64,000 nt of DNA from Pseudomonadota bacterium (GTDB lineage Bacteria; Pseudomonadota; Alphaproteobacteria; Sphingomonadales; Sphingomonadaceae). Made by a program: the position numbers and the translations under genes. The notes beneath the pieces were generated by a model. It made no database searches. It was given only the letters and a program-made list of their open reading frames with translations, and was not told the origin of the DNA. The stretch covers positions 1 to 64,000 of the forward strand of contig JAEWIL010000175.1 in assembly GCA_023387085.1 (NCBI GenBank). The letters are read 5' to 3'. Each line of letters opens with the position of its first letter. The first letter of the stretch is position 1. Positions 11,310-20,765 of this stretch are shown in pieces.

Positions 11310-12506
11310 ATGACCGAGCCTGCCCACCCCGCCAGCAATGTGCAGACGCTCAAGGCCGAAGTCGCCGGGCACCGGCTGGAGGTCATCTTCAACGGCGAGC
11401 ACAGGCTGGAACGCCTGTTGACGCTTATCAACGGCGCGATCCGCAGCGTCGACATGATCATGTATATCTTTCGGCACGACGAAGCGGGCACCCGGATTCT
11501 CGACGCAATGACGGCCGCGGCGCGGCGCGGGGTCCGGGTGCGCGCGGTGATCGACAGCTTTGGATCGAATGACACGTCCGATGCCCTCTTCGCCGCGTTG
11601 CGCGCTGCCGGCGGCACGGTGATCTTCTTCTCGCGCCGCTGGCGATCGAGCTATCTCGTCCGCAACCATCAGAAATTGCTGCTGGTCGATGGCGAATATG
11701 CGGTGACCGGCGGCTTTAACATCGCCGATCCCTATCTCAGCGACCGCGCGAAGCATTGCTGGTTCGATCTCGGGATCGTCGTGCGCGGCCCGACCGTCGA
11801 GCGCATGATCGCATGGTTCGAGTCGATTTTCGCCTACACGGTCAAGGACGACGGCAAGCTGCTGGTACTGCGCCGACTGATCCGAAACTGGCCCGTCGAT
11901 AAAGGTGCCGTATCCTGGCTGGTCGGCGGCCCGACACAACGCCTGTCGCCATGGGCCCGCGCGGTGCGCGGCGATCTGGCTGGCGCGCGCCGGCTCGATA
12001 TGGCGATGGCCTATTTCTCGCCCGGGCAAGGCATGCTTCGCCGCCTGGGGCGTGTCGCAAGGACGGGCAAGGCACGTCTGGTCATGGCGGCAAAATCTGA
12101 CAATGCCGCGACGATCGGCGCCTCGCGACTGCTTTACGGCTATCTCCTCCGGCAAAGGGCGGCGATATGGGAGTATCAGCCGTGCCGGCTGCACATGAAG
12201 CTGATCGTCATCGACGACATCGTCCATGTCGGCACTGCGAACTTCGACATGCGAAGCCTGTTCGTGAACGTCGAGGTGATGCTGCGGATCGACGACGCCG
12301 GCTTCGCCCGGCAGATGCGCGACTTTCTCGACGGGCTGAGGGATGATTGCGAAATCGTTACCGCCGAAAGCCACAAGGCGCGCGCGGGCTGGTTGACGCG
12401 ATTGCGCTGGACGCTCGCATGGTTCGTCGTCGGCGTCGCCGACTACACCGTATCGCGCCGGCTGAATTTCGGTCTGGCTGAAACCGACCCGGAAACCGAG
12501 ATCTAG
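11310..12506 (+). CDS. Phospholipase D-type cardiolipin synthase-like protein
   Basis: 398 residues with two HKD motifs of the phospholipase D superfamily: NHQKLLLVD near residue 120 and HMKLIVIDD near residue 295, each followed by the usual Gly/Asn-rich turn (TGGFNIAD, GTANFDMRS). This arrangement fits ClsB/ClsC-type cardiolipin synthases, which join phosphatidylglycerol with another lipid at the membrane. The start ATG at 11310 is chosen because the preceding 19 codons are Pro/Arg-rich and non-homologous. It converges on a phospholipid methyltransferase gene 8 bp away, so both neighbours concern membrane lipids. Confidence 0.87.
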   Translation: MTEPAHPASNVQTLKAEVAGHRLEVIFNGEHRLERLLTLINGAIRSVDMIMYIFRHDEAGTRILDAMTAAARRGVRVRAVIDSFGSNDTSDALFAALRAAGGTVIFFSRRWRSSYLVRNHQKLLLVDGEYAVTGGFNIADPYLSDRAKHCWFDLGIVVRGPTVERMIAWFESIFAYTVKDDGKLLVLRRLIRNWPVDKGAVSWLVGGPTQRLSPWARAVRGDLAGARRLDMAMAYFSPGQGMLRRLGRVARTGKARLVMAAKSDNAATIGASRLLYGYLLRQRAAIWEYQPCRLHMKLIVIDDIVHVGTANFDMRSLFVNVEVMLRIDDAGFARQMRDFLDGLRDDCEIVTAESHKARAGWLTRLRWTLAWFVVGVADYTVSRRLNFGLAETDPETEI

Positions 12507-12514
12507 GACCGGTC

Positions 12515-13150
12515 CTAGTCTTTCCAGCCCCAGAAAAGGAAGCAGGGCGGCACGTTCACCCATTCGAAGGCATTGTCGATGCGCTTGAAATGCTCGGCGA
12601 GGAAATCGCGCGCGCGGGCGCGGAACTGATAGACGAGAAAAGCGCCGCCGGGGCGCAGGACGCGGTGCGTAGCCGACGCGATCGCGGGTCCGACGCCCGC
12701 GGGCAGCGTCGAGAACGGCAGGCCCGACAGCACATAATCGGCATGTTCGAACCCGTGCGCGCGAACAATTTCCTCGACGTCGGCTGCCGAACCATGGACG
12801 GCGATGAAGCGGCTGTCGCGAATGTCTTTTCGCAGATAGTCGATGAAATCGGGGTTGGTATCGATCGCGATCAGCGTGGCATCGCCCGCCATCCGTTCGA
12901 GCACCGGCCGGCAGAACGTGCCCACGCCAGGGCCATATTCGACGAAAAGCTTGGTATTCTTCCAGTCGACCGGACGCAGCATATGCCGGATCAGCGTCGG
13001 CGAGGACGGGACGATCGACCCCACCATCACCGGATGCTTGATGAAGCCTTTCACGAACATGCCCCACGGGCCGAAAAAGCGCTTCAGCTTCTCGCGGACC
13101 CGACGGATCGGCGCGACATTCGATTGGGCGTGCGCCCGGGGGTTGGTCAT
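12515..13150 (-). CDS. SAM-dependent phospholipid N-methyltransferase (PmtA-like)
   Basis: 211 residues with a class I methyltransferase fold: motif I VEYGPGVGTFCRPVLE near residues 70-85, then IAIDTNPDF for the SAM ribose, and LSGLPFSTLP in the position of motif IV. The N-terminal amphipathic stretch FFGPWGMFVKGFIKHPVMVGSI-type is typical of the bacterial PmtA family that methylates phosphatidylethanolamine towards phosphatidylcholine. Substrate specificity cannot be read from sequence alone. It is transcribed away from an MFS gene. Confidence 0.82.
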   Translation of the reverse strand: MTNPRAHAQSNVAPIRRVREKLKRFFGPWGMFVKGFIKHPVMVGSIVPSSPTLIRHMLRPVDWKNTKLFVEYGPGVGTFCRPVLERMAGDATLIAIDTNPDFIDYLRKDIRDSRFIAVHGSAADVEEIVRAHGFEHADYVLSGLPFSTLPAGVGPAIASATHRVLRPGGAFLVYQFRARARDFLAEHFKRIDNAFEWVNVPPCFLFWGWKD

Positions 13151-13299
13151 GACGGCTTTCGCGTTGTTGCGGCTGCCGATTGCGTGGCAAAATCATCGCG
13201 TTCGCGCAAGAAAAGAGTCGGGCTTGACTCTCGACAGCCCCGCTTTCGCGTGTAGGGAGACGCTGGGCCGCGACGAACGGAGACCGAAAGGGGCATGAT

Positions 13300-14598
13300 G
13301 TGACAGGGCAATCGCGTTCGATTCCCGCCGACCGCATGGCGGTACTGTTCGCGGTTATGCTCGTCGCCGCCGCGGGCAATACCGCGATGCAATCGATCCT
13401 GCCCGCGATTGGCGCCAAGCTCCACATTCCCGATGTGTGGGTCAGCCTCGCGTTCAGCTGGTCCGCGCTGCTCTGGGTTCTGACCGCGCCGCATTGGGCG
13501 CGCCAATCCGACAAGCGCGGGCGCAAGGCCTTGATGGCACGTGGGGTAATCGGTTTTTTCCTCTCGATGGCGCTTTGCGGCCTCACGCTGTGGGCGGGCC
13601 TGTCGGGATGGCTGGCGGCGGGCGCAACCTTCATCCTCTTTGCACTTTTCCGCAGCCTCTATGGCGGTTTCGGCTCGGCCGCACCGCCGGCCGTCCAGGC
13701 CTATGTCGCCGCGCGCACCGATCCCGAAGAACGCACACAGGCGCTATCGCTCGTTTCCTCGTCGTTCGGGCTCGGCACCGTAATCGGCCCGGCGGTCGCG
13801 CCCTTCTTCATCCTGCCGGTCTTCGGACTTGCGGGGCCCTTGCTAGTCTTCGCGCTGATCGGCCTGACCGTGCTTGTCATGCTTCGCTGGCGATTGCCCG
13901 ACGATGTGCCGCGCTTCGCGGCACGCGGCGCGATCGCACCCTACCCGCTCTCCGCCGGACCGGCCGAACCGACCGCCGAGGAAGAAAACGAGCTCGACCC
14001 GTCGAGTCAGGAGCCGCTCGGATGGCGCGACCGGCGGGTGCGACCGTGGCTGCTCGCGGGCTTTTTCGGCGGCCAGGCTCAGGCGATGATGCTCGGCGTC
14101 ATCGGCTTCCTGATCCTCGACCGGCTGCATTTACGATTGAAGCCCGACGAAGGCGCGGCGATTACGGGTATCGTGCTGATGGCCGGCGCCTTCGCGACCC
14201 TGTTGTCGCAATGGGGCCTGATACCGTTGCTCAAGATGACCCCGCGCACGACGGTCGTTTACGGCGCCGCCTTCGGGGGCATCGGCATCATCATGACGGG
14301 GCTGGCGCAGGATCTGCACGCGATCGTCATCGGCTTCGCGCTGGCGTCGCTCGGCTTCGGACTGTTCCGTCCGGGTTTCACATCGGGCGCGTCGCTCTCT
14401 GTGCCGCGCCGCGACCAAGGTGCGGTCGCGGGCATGACCGCGTCGATCAACGGATCGGCCTATATCGTCTCGCCCGCGATCGGTGTGCTGCTTTATAACT
14501 GGCATCCGATGGTCGCTTACGGACTGATGGCGGCCTTTTGCCTCTGGCTGGTGGCGTGGGGCTGGTCCGCCTTGCGGCAGGACCAGCCAGCCGCTTAA
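13300..14598 (+). CDS. MFS transporter (multidrug/TetA-type)
   Basis: 432 residues with about 12 hydrophobic segments. The start appears to be GTG at 13300, preceded by GAAAGGGG. The loop motif after helix 2 (WARQSDKRGRKALM) matches the DHA1 drug:H+ antiporter signature, and the protein carries an acidic central loop (PAEPTAEEENELDPSSQE) between the two six-helix halves. Substrate unknown. Its end overlaps the convergent CDC48 gene by 4 bp. Confidence 0.85.
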   Translation: MTGQSRSIPADRMAVLFAVMLVAAAGNTAMQSILPAIGAKLHIPDVWVSLAFSWSALLWVLTAPHWARQSDKRGRKALMARGVIGFFLSMALCGLTLWAGLSGWLAAGATFILFALFRSLYGGFGSAAPPAVQAYVAARTDPEERTQALSLVSSSFGLGTVIGPAVAPFFILPVFGLAGPLLVFALIGLTVLVMLRWRLPDDVPRFAARGAIAPYPLSAGPAEPTAEEENELDPSSQEPLGWRDRRVRPWLLAGFFGGQAQAMMLGVIGFLILDRLHLRLKPDEGAAITGIVLMAGAFATLLSQWGLIPLLKMTPRTTVVYGAAFGGIGIIMTGLAQDLHAIVIGFALASLGFGLFRPGFTSGASLSVPRRDQGAVAGMTASINGSAYIVSPAIGVLLYNWHPMVAYGLMAAFCLWLVAWGWSALRQDQPAA

Positions 14599-16922
14599 TC
14601 CATCGGAGGATCGTCGGGATGCTTGCGCTCCCGCATGGGCTTGAGCATTCCCGGCGCGAAAAAGCCGATGGGGTCGACGCTCATCGCCGCCTGCTTGATC
14701 TCGCCCTGGATTTTCTCATAGTCCTTTTCCATGGCTTCGGTCACCGATGCCCGTGTATCCTTCAGCGCCGCCTCGAAATCCTCCATCGTCACGGTATCGC
14801 TCGAAAGCGACCGTTTGAGCGCGGCAAGGCCCGCGCGGCGTGTCAGGTCCTCGAGGTCGGCGCCGGTAAAGCGATCCGAACGCTCGGCGAGCGCTGCCAG
14901 ATCGACATCCTTCGCCAGCGGCATCTTCGCGGTCTGTATCTCGAGGATACGTCGACGCCCTTCCTTGTCGGGCACCGAGACATAGATCAGTTCGTCGAGC
15001 CGGCCCGGACGCAGCAGCGCGGGGTCGATCAGGTTCGGCCGGTTGGTCGCCCCGATCACCACCACCGACTGCATCTCCTCGATCCCGTCCATCTCGGCGA
15101 GGATCGTGTTGACGACGCGTTCGGTCACCTGCGGCTCGCCCGACGTGCCGCTACCGCGTGCCGGCACCAGGCTGTCAAGTTCGTCGATGAAGATGATCGT
15201 CGGCGCGACTGCCCTCGCCCGCGCGAACAGGCGCGCGATCTGCTGCTCGCTCTCGCCATACCATTTCGACAGCAGGTCGGAGGATTTGATCGAGATGAAG
15301 TTCGCATCGGATTCGCGCGCCGCGGCCTTCGCGAGCAAGGTCTTGCCCGTGCCCGGCGGGCCATAGAGCAGGAAGCCCTTGGCCGGGCGGATCCCGAGCC
15401 GCCGGAAGGCCTCGGGATTCTTTAGCGGCAGTTCGATCCCTTCGATCAGCTTGTCGCGCGCGGCGTCGAGCCCGCCGATATCACTCCAGCGGGTCTTTGG
15501 CGCCTGCACCATGACTTCGCGCATCGCCGACGGCTGGACGCGTTTCAGCGCGTTGTTGAAATCGTCGCGCGTAACCCGAAGTTCTTCCAGCACCTCGGGC
15601 GGAATCGTGCCTTCTTCAAGGTTGAGCTTCGGCATGATTCGACGCACCGCCTCGATCGCCGCCTCGCGCGTCAGCGCCGCCATGTCGGCGCCAACGAAGC
15701 CGAAGGTCGTGCGCGCGAGCTCGTCGAGATCGACATCCCCGCCAAGCGGCATGCCGCGCGTGTGGATACCCAATATCTCGCGCCGTCCCTTCTCGTCGGG
15801 AACGCCGATCACGATTTCGCGGTCGAAACGGCCCGGACGCCGCAGCGCTTCGTCGATCGCGTCGGGGCGGTTGGTCGCCGCAATCACGACGAGGTTGGTA
15901 CGCGGCTCCAGCCCGTCCATCAGCGTCAAAAGCTGGGCGACGATCCGCTTTTCGGCTTCGCCCTGCACCTGCCCACGCTTCGGCGCGATCGAATCGATCT
16001 CGTCGATGAACAGGATCGAGGGGGCGGCCTTGGTCGCCTGCTCGAACACGTCGCGCAGTCGCTTTTCGGACTCGCCATAGGCACTGCCCATGATCTCGGG
16101 ACCGTTGACCAGAAAGAATTGCGCGTCGCTTTCATTGGCGACCGCGCGCGCAAGGCGGGTCTTGCCCGTTCCCGGCGGCCCGTGCAGCAGGACGCCGCGC
16201 GGCGGATCGACACCGAGGCGCTGGAACAGCTCGGGATAACGAAGCGGCAGCTCGACCATTTCGCGGAGCTGATCGATCGTATCGCCCAGCCCGCCGAGAT
16301 CGTCATACGTCACATCGGTGCGCCGCGCGTCCTGTGGCTCCTGATATTCGGGGAGCAGCTCGACCTCGGTATTCTCGTCGATGAAGACGACGCCCTTGGG
16401 ATTCGCCGACACCACGAGCAAGCGCACCTCGGCAAGCGCATAAGCGGGCGCATTCAGCATCTGGCGAAGTTGCGGCGGCATGTCGCCCGACGGCAGCCGC
16501 TGCTGCCCCGCGGTGGCGACAGTATCGCCCGCGACCAGCGGACGCCCGAAAAAACTGCGCTTGAGCGCATTCGCGGACCCCTGAAGACGCAGATTATCCT
16601 GCGCCGGGGCGAATACCACGCGGGTTGCGGGGCGCGTGTCGACGCGGCTCAACTGCACCATGTCGCCCGCGCCGGCGCCCGCGTTGGCGCGCTGCAGACC
16701 ATCGAGGCGAATGACTTCGAGGCCTTCGTCTTCGGGGTAAGGCGCAACGACACGCGAGGCGGTCGCGCGCTTGCCGCTGATCTGGATGATATCGCCCTCG
16801 GTCACGCCCAGTTCGGCCATCGCCGAGCGCGAAATACGTGCGATGCCCCCGCCGCTTTCCTCGGCGCGCGCGTTGGCGACTTGCAGCTTGACGCTTTTTT
16901 CTTTTACCGCGGCATCAGCCAA
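14595..16922 (-). CDS. CDC48/VAT-type AAA ATPase
   Basis: 775 residues with the layout of archaeal VAT and eukaryotic p97: an N domain (about 1-190, double-psi barrel type opening with LQVANARAEESGGGIARI), D1 with Walker A GPPGTGKT near 246-253 and LFIDEIDSIAPKRG, and D2 with Walker A GPPGTGKT near 520-527 and FIDELDSLVPARG. Both rings keep SRH arginines (RPGRFDRE, RPGRLDEL). Such hexameric unfoldases extract or unfold proteins using ATP. In bacteria the family is found in only some lineages, including sphingomonads; partner proteins are unknown. Confidence 0.93.
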   Translation of the reverse strand: MADAAVKEKSVKLQVANARAEESGGGIARISRSAMAELGVTEGDIIQISGKRATASRVVAPYPEDEGLEVIRLDGLQRANAGAGAGDMVQLSRVDTRPATRVVFAPAQDNLRLQGSANALKRSFFGRPLVAGDTVATAGQQRLPSGDMPPQLRQMLNAPAYALAEVRLLVVSANPKGVVFIDENTEVELLPEYQEPQDARRTDVTYDDLGGLGDTIDQLREMVELPLRYPELFQRLGVDPPRGVLLHGPPGTGKTRLARAVANESDAQFFLVNGPEIMGSAYGESEKRLRDVFEQATKAAPSILFIDEIDSIAPKRGQVQGEAEKRIVAQLLTLMDGLEPRTNLVVIAATNRPDAIDEALRRPGRFDREIVIGVPDEKGRREILGIHTRGMPLGGDVDLDELARTTFGFVGADMAALTREAAIEAVRRIMPKLNLEEGTIPPEVLEELRVTRDDFNNALKRVQPSAMREVMVQAPKTRWSDIGGLDAARDKLIEGIELPLKNPEAFRRLGIRPAKGFLLYGPPGTGKTLLAKAAARESDANFISIKSSDLLSKWYGESEQQIARLFARARAVAPTIIFIDELDSLVPARGSGTSGEPQVTERVVNTILAEMDGIEEMQSVVVIGATNRPNLIDPALLRPGRLDELIYVSVPDKEGRRRILEIQTAKMPLAKDVDLAALAERSDRFTGADLEDLTRRAGLAALKRSLSSDTVTMEDFEAALKDTRASVTEAMEKDYEKIQGEIKQAAMSVDPIGFFAPGMLKPMRERKHPDDPPMD

Positions 16923-17083
16923 TTCGTTTCTCCCGCAAAGAGGTCAGAATGCCGAAGATAGGATGGTCGTTCCCCTTTTTCGACCCCCTCGATCGGCAGT
17001 TATGAAATCGGGCGCCCATACCGCAGTGCACAAATTTCTGGCATGTCGCTGTTCGGCATGTCATCACCGCAGTCGAGACGAAC

Positions 17084-17962
17084 ATGCAACGCCTTCCCCC
17101 TCTCACCAGTATGGAAGCCTTTCTTGAGGTCGCCCGTCACGGGACAGTGAAGGCGGCTGCGAGCGAGCTGGGCCTGTCGATGCCGGCGCTGTCCCGCCGC
17201 ATCCAGACGCTGGAACATGCCGTGGGGCGCCCGCTGTTCAATCGCCATCATCAGGGCTTGAAACTCACCGAAACCGGACGCGAACTGCAGGAGCAACTGT
17301 CGCCGATTCTCGACGAGCTTCGCGGCGTCATCGGACGTGTCGGCAGTCCGGATGCCTCGTTGCGCCTGCACCTCAATGTGCTGCCGCTTTTCGCGCAGCA
17401 GCGCCTGTTTCCCCGCCTGCCCGATCTCCGGCGCCAGCATCCCGAACTGCATATCGACATCGACACGCTGTCGCATGCCGAGGCGCGGCTGGGCGAAGGG
17501 ATCGACGCCGCGATCGCGCTCGCGCGCTCGATCGATCCCGCGCTCTATGCCGCGCGGCTCGACCAGGACAAGGTCTTCCCGATCGCGGCGAGGACGCTGA
17601 CCGACGGGAGCCGGCCGATCACCGTGCCCGAGCAACTGCAGCGCACGACAATCCTCCTGCACCGCGAGATGCCCGAAACCTTCGGCGAATGGAAAAAGGC
17701 GGTCGGCATGCCTTATCTGGAGCCAGCGGGAGTCGACTATTTCGATTCGGGGCCGCTGATGCTCGAGGCTGCGGCGCAGGGGATCGGCGTCGCGTTCATG
17801 CACGGCCATCATTTCGACGACGCGCGCGACCCGCGCCTCGTCCGGCTGTTCGATTTCGACGTCGACAGCCCCTACAGCTACTGGTTCGTCTGCCGGCCGC
17901 GCGCGTTGCGCCAACCCGCGGTCAAGCTGTTCCACGACTGGCTGCTGGCCGCGCGAATCTGA
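17084..17962 (+). CDS. LysR family transcriptional regulator
   Basis: 292 residues. The N-terminal winged helix-turn-helix starts at LPPLTSMEAFLEVARHGTVKAAASELGLSMPALSRR-type residues 4-40 with RIQTLEHAVGRPLFNR as recognition helix and wing, typical of the GcvA/AmpR-like branch. The C-terminal half is the periplasmic-binding-like effector domain. It is divergent from the CDC48-like gene across 161 bp, but LysR targets are often divergent neighbours so control of that gene is only a possibility. Confidence 0.9.
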   Translation: MQRLPPLTSMEAFLEVARHGTVKAAASELGLSMPALSRRIQTLEHAVGRPLFNRHHQGLKLTETGRELQEQLSPILDELRGVIGRVGSPDASLRLHLNVLPLFAQQRLFPRLPDLRRQHPELHIDIDTLSHAEARLGEGIDAAIALARSIDPALYAARLDQDKVFPIAARTLTDGSRPITVPEQLQRTTILLHREMPETFGEWKKAVGMPYLEPAGVDYFDSGPLMLEAAAQGIGVAFMHGHHFDDARDPRLVRLFDFDVDSPYSYWFVCRPRALRQPAVKLFHDWLLAARI

Positions 17963-18017
17963 TCGCCAACGATTTCCCGGTGAAATGGGTTGCGGCGCCA
18001 TGAGCCGTCGGGTCCGG

Positions 18018-18092
18018 TGGTGCTGCTGGACAGGATTGAACTGTCGACCTCGTCATTACCAATGACGCGCTCTACCACTGAGCTACAGCAGC
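18018..18092 (-). tRNA. tRNA-Thr (anticodon GGT)
   Basis: On the minus strand the 75 bases fold as a full cloverleaf: acceptor GCTGCTG/CAGCAGC, D arm with AGCTCAGTGGTAGAGC, anticodon stem CGTCA/TGACG around the loop TTGGTAA (anticodon GGT), T loop TTCAATC, discriminator A and an encoded CCA end at 18020-18018. Confidence 0.95.
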
Positions 18093-18209
18093 AAACCGGA
18101 GCGCCCGCGAACGGATGTTCATCGGGCAGGCGCGGCCTATGGCGGCGCGCCTTGTCGCTGTCAAGGTGCGAGCTTGACGCTGCGCCGATTTCGCCGCATC
18201 GCCGCCGGC

Positions 18210-18338
18210 GTGAGCAAACCGCCCTCCCCCGCCGACCTCGAACGCGAACGCCGTCTGGCCGAGGCGCTGCGCGCGAACCTGCGCAAGCGCAAGACGCAGG
18301 CCCGTGAAGCGAAGGCGGAAAACCCGCCTAAAGACTGA
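18210..18338 (+). CDS. Possible small charged protein
   Basis: A 42-codon frame from GTG at 18210 encoding a Lys/Arg/Glu/Ala-rich helix (segments such as LERERRLAEALRANLRKRK) with Pro-rich ends; a TTG at 18174 would extend it by 12 residues. Its 3' end overlaps the convergent DUF1905 gene by 11 bp. Charged short ORFs of this kind are conserved near this locus in related genomes as far as I recall, but it may be fortuitous. Confidence 0.4.
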   Translation: MSKPPSPADLERERRLAEALRANLRKRKTQAREAKAENPPKD

Positions 18339-18642
18339 CGGTTGCCGTCACCGCATCGCCCTCGGCAAGGGCTTCGGCCTTGCGAACCGCGGCCTTGACC
18401 GGGAGCAGCCAGCCGCCGCTTTCTCTGTGCGGAAAGACCGAGGTACGCCAAATCGTATCGCCAATCGTCGCGCGCACCTTCGCCGAGCCAAATCCCTTGC
18501 GGCCGTCGAGCCACTGCCCACTGATGGCCGCGAGACGAATCCCGTCGGCCGCCTCGCCCTCGATCGTCAGGAAATACCATGCCGCCGGCGCGGTGGCCGA
18601 CTGCCAGCGCCAGAGCGGTGCCGTGACGGTGAAGTCGTCCAT
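18328..18642 (-). CDS. DUF1905 domain protein
   Basis: 104 residues. The DUF1905 fold is recognisable from FTVTAPLWRWQSATAPAAWYFLTI at the start, IRLAAISGQW in the middle, and the ending LLPVKAAVRKAEALAEGDAVTATVSL, typical of this small beta-barrel family. Function is unknown; some members are fused to or near YdeI-type proteins. The ATG lies 5 bp after the stop of the isomerase gene, so the two are probably co-transcribed. Confidence 0.85.
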   Translation of the reverse strand: MDDFTVTAPLWRWQSATAPAAWYFLTIEGEAADGIRLAAISGQWLDGRKGFGSAKVRATIGDTIWRTSVFPHRESGGWLLPVKAAVRKAEALAEGDAVTATVSL

Positions 18643-18647
18643 CCAGC

Positions 18648-19703
18648 CTATTTCGCGGCGACGGGTCGGATTGGAACCGGGATGTTGCAGATATTCACGC
18701 CGCCTGCCGGCTTGATAAAGAATGGATCACGGCGATTGGCGCGCGCATCAACATAGCGGTGGAAACTCACGCTGCTTGTCGAGAGAATCTCGTATTTCGG
18801 TTGCTGGGCAGCCGGTAGCTCATTCCCCAATCGCACTGAGAGAATGGGAGTCCGTTGGGCTTCATCCTCATAAAAGCCCAAAGCCCCCGTTCCGCGAGGC
18901 AGGCTGGTCAGATGTTCCATGCCGCTGATGACGCGGCCAACCAGCGCTATATTGCGATCGAGGTGGCGCGGCGCTTCGCCGATTACCGTATAAAGTTCCG
19001 CGCCGCTCCCCGTATCGGGCGACATATTCCGGCCAACACCGACCGCGCCATAGCAATGGACGGGCCAATAACGCAGGCGATCCTCTCCCAACGGCTCTGC
19101 AGCGACGGGCCATCCATCGAAGATCTCGACCCATGGCGCATAGGAATCGCGCTCGTGCCAGCCGCCAGGCGCCACCCTTGTTCGCGTGCCATCGATAGAG
19201 GCTTGCGCAGCCCTGTTCTGCGCGTTGACTGCCGCCACCTCCTCCTCCGGCGCGGGCCGTCCGCTCCGCTTCGAGGCGCGTCGAGCTTCATAAGCTTCGC
19301 CGATGGCTTCGGAATTGGTTACATAGTCGCTCTCCGGCACCGTCGCCAATCCGTCGGGCAGCGGCTTCTTCTCGGTCGCATCGCCCCATTGCACGACATA
19401 ATTGTCCTGCACGCGGTTGACGCTGGTGCCGTCCCACCAGTGCGCGGCGGCGAGCTTGCGGATGTTGTCGATCCAGCCCTGGCTGAAGGGCGCCGGGATC
19501 AACTGGATGACGACGCGCCGCGGCTTCCCTTTCGCATCGGGCGCGAGGTCCATCACCAGCAGGTCGGACGCCGGGATCGCGATCCAATCGCTCGCTGGTG
19601 CGGCCGCGGCGATCTCGCCCGGCGAGGGCGCCGGCACCGGATCTTCCGCGTATGCCGGAGCAACGAGCGACGCGGCGACTGCCGCCAGAAGAAGATATTT
19701 CAT
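18648..19703 (-). CDS. Periplasmic cyclophilin-type peptidyl-prolyl isomerase
   Basis: 351 residues starting with a signal peptide (MKYLLLAAVAASLVAPAYA). The body carries cyclophilin-like stretches: WDGTSVNRVQDNYVVQWGD corresponds to the F-H-R-v-I-x-x-F-x-i-Q-g-G-D region with Asn-Arg in place of His-Arg, and the later part ALVGRVISGMEHLTSLPRG matches the G-x-V-x-x-G-M-d element. A long insertion of about 130 residues between them, rich in Glu and Arg, is unlike E. coli PpiA but usual in sphingomonad homologues. The catalytic arginine is probably present; activity is likely but not certain. Confidence 0.8.
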   Translation of the reverse strand: MKYLLLAAVAASLVAPAYAEDPVPAPSPGEIAAAAPASDWIAIPASDLLVMDLAPDAKGKPRRVVIQLIPAPFSQGWIDNIRKLAAAHWWDGTSVNRVQDNYVVQWGDATEKKPLPDGLATVPESDYVTNSEAIGEAYEARRASKRSGRPAPEEEVAAVNAQNRAAQASIDGTRTRVAPGGWHERDSYAPWVEIFDGWPVAAEPLGEDRLRYWPVHCYGAVGVGRNMSPDTGSGAELYTVIGEAPRHLDRNIALVGRVISGMEHLTSLPRGTGALGFYEDEAQRTPILSVRLGNELPAAQQPKYEILSTSSVSFHRYVDARANRRDPFFIKPAGGVNICNIPVPIRPVAAK

Positions 19704-19831
19704 CGGACCTGTCTGCCACGCCCAACCGGCTTGCGAAAGCCCCGCCAAGCGATTAGGGCGCCCGTTCCAGAGCGAATTGGTAACGCACCCGATTCCCGCT
19801 TCGTGCTCCGCGCGAAACGACCGGGCGCAGC

Positions 19832-19922
19832 GGAGCGGTGGCCGAGTGGTCGAAGGCGCTCGCCTGGAAAGTGAGTATACGTCAAAAGCGTATCGAGGGT
19901 TCGAATCCCTCCCGCTCCGCCA
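19832..19922 (+). tRNA. tRNA-Ser (anticodon GGA)
   Basis: 91 bases: acceptor GGAGCGG/CCGCTCC, D arm GCCGAGTGGTCGAAGGC, anticodon stem around the loop CTGGAAA (anticodon GGA), a long variable arm as expected for class II tRNA, T arm GGGTTCGAATCCC, discriminator G and an encoded CCA end. The decayed leuCD remnant and the catabolic region begin just after its 3' end, the usual place for island integration. Confidence 0.97.
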
Positions 19923-19981
19923 AGTTCTAATCCCACTCTCTCCCGAACCGTCCCCAAGATCCCAGCTTAGCTGCGGGTTTG

Positions 19982-20765
19982 AAGGGCGCTTTCGAGGGTC
20001 GGTTGACCATCGCGAACATGTCGATCGAGGCCGGCGCGCGTTCCGGCCTGTTCGCACCGGACGAAAAAACCTTTGCCTATATTCGGGCGCGCCCGATGGC
20101 GCCCGCGGGGGGCGGACTGGGATCGCGAAGTCGCGCGCTGGCGCGAACTTTACACCGAAGAAGGCGCCAAATTCGACAAGTCGGTCGTCATCGACGCCAC
20201 ATCGATCCGCCCCAACGTCACCTGGGGAACCAGTCCCGAAGACGTCGAGCCGATCGATGGCGTCATTCCCGCTCCCGAAAGCTTTGCCGACCCCGCGCGC
20301 CAGCAGGCGGCGGCCAAGGCGCTCGACTATCTGGGCCTCACCCCGGGTCAGCGCGTTCAGGACATCGCCATCCAGCACATCTTCATCGGCAGCTGCACCA
20401 ACAGCCGCATTGAGGATCTGCGGGCCGCGGCAGCGATCATCAAGGGCCGCAGGCTTGCCAATGGCATCAAGCTGGCGCTGGTCGTCCCCGGATCGGGCTT
20501 GGTCAAGCAGCAGGCCGAAGCCGAAGGGCTCGACCGGATTTTCGTCGAGGCGGGCTTTGAATGGCGCGAGCCGGGCTGTTCAGCCTGTCTCGGCATGAAC
20601 CCGGACAAGGTGCCGACGGGCGAACATTGTGCCTCGACCAGCAACCGCCACTTCATGGGCCGCCAGGGGCGGGGGGCGCGCACGCATCTTGTGTCGCCTG
20701 CCATGGCCGCCGCGGCGGCGGTCACGGGTCATCTGACCGACGTCCGCGAACTGATCGGAGCATGA
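19982..20765 (+). pseudogene. leuC: leuC remnant: 5' truncated and frameshifted
   Basis: Isopropylmalate isomerase large subunit, broken. Homology begins abruptly about 65 bp after tRNA-Ser at [18 protein letters not shown], corresponding to roughly residue 210 of a 470-residue LeuC, so the N-terminal half (including the first Fe-S cysteine region) is absent. A one-base insertion in the run of six G near 20108-20113 shifts the frame between RPMAPAG and DWDREVARW. The rest is well preserved, including [18 protein letters not shown] and [10 protein letters not shown] with the two remaining cluster cysteines, and the C-terminal [21 protein letters not shown] segment. No N-terminal half is present in the window. 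Confidence 0.9.

Noticed and set aside
11256..13634. A 792-codon minus-strand frame opposite the cardiolipin synthase gene
   Set aside because: Shadow of the plus-strand PLD gene and of the methyltransferase region in another frame, Arg/Pro-rich and without recognisable motifs.
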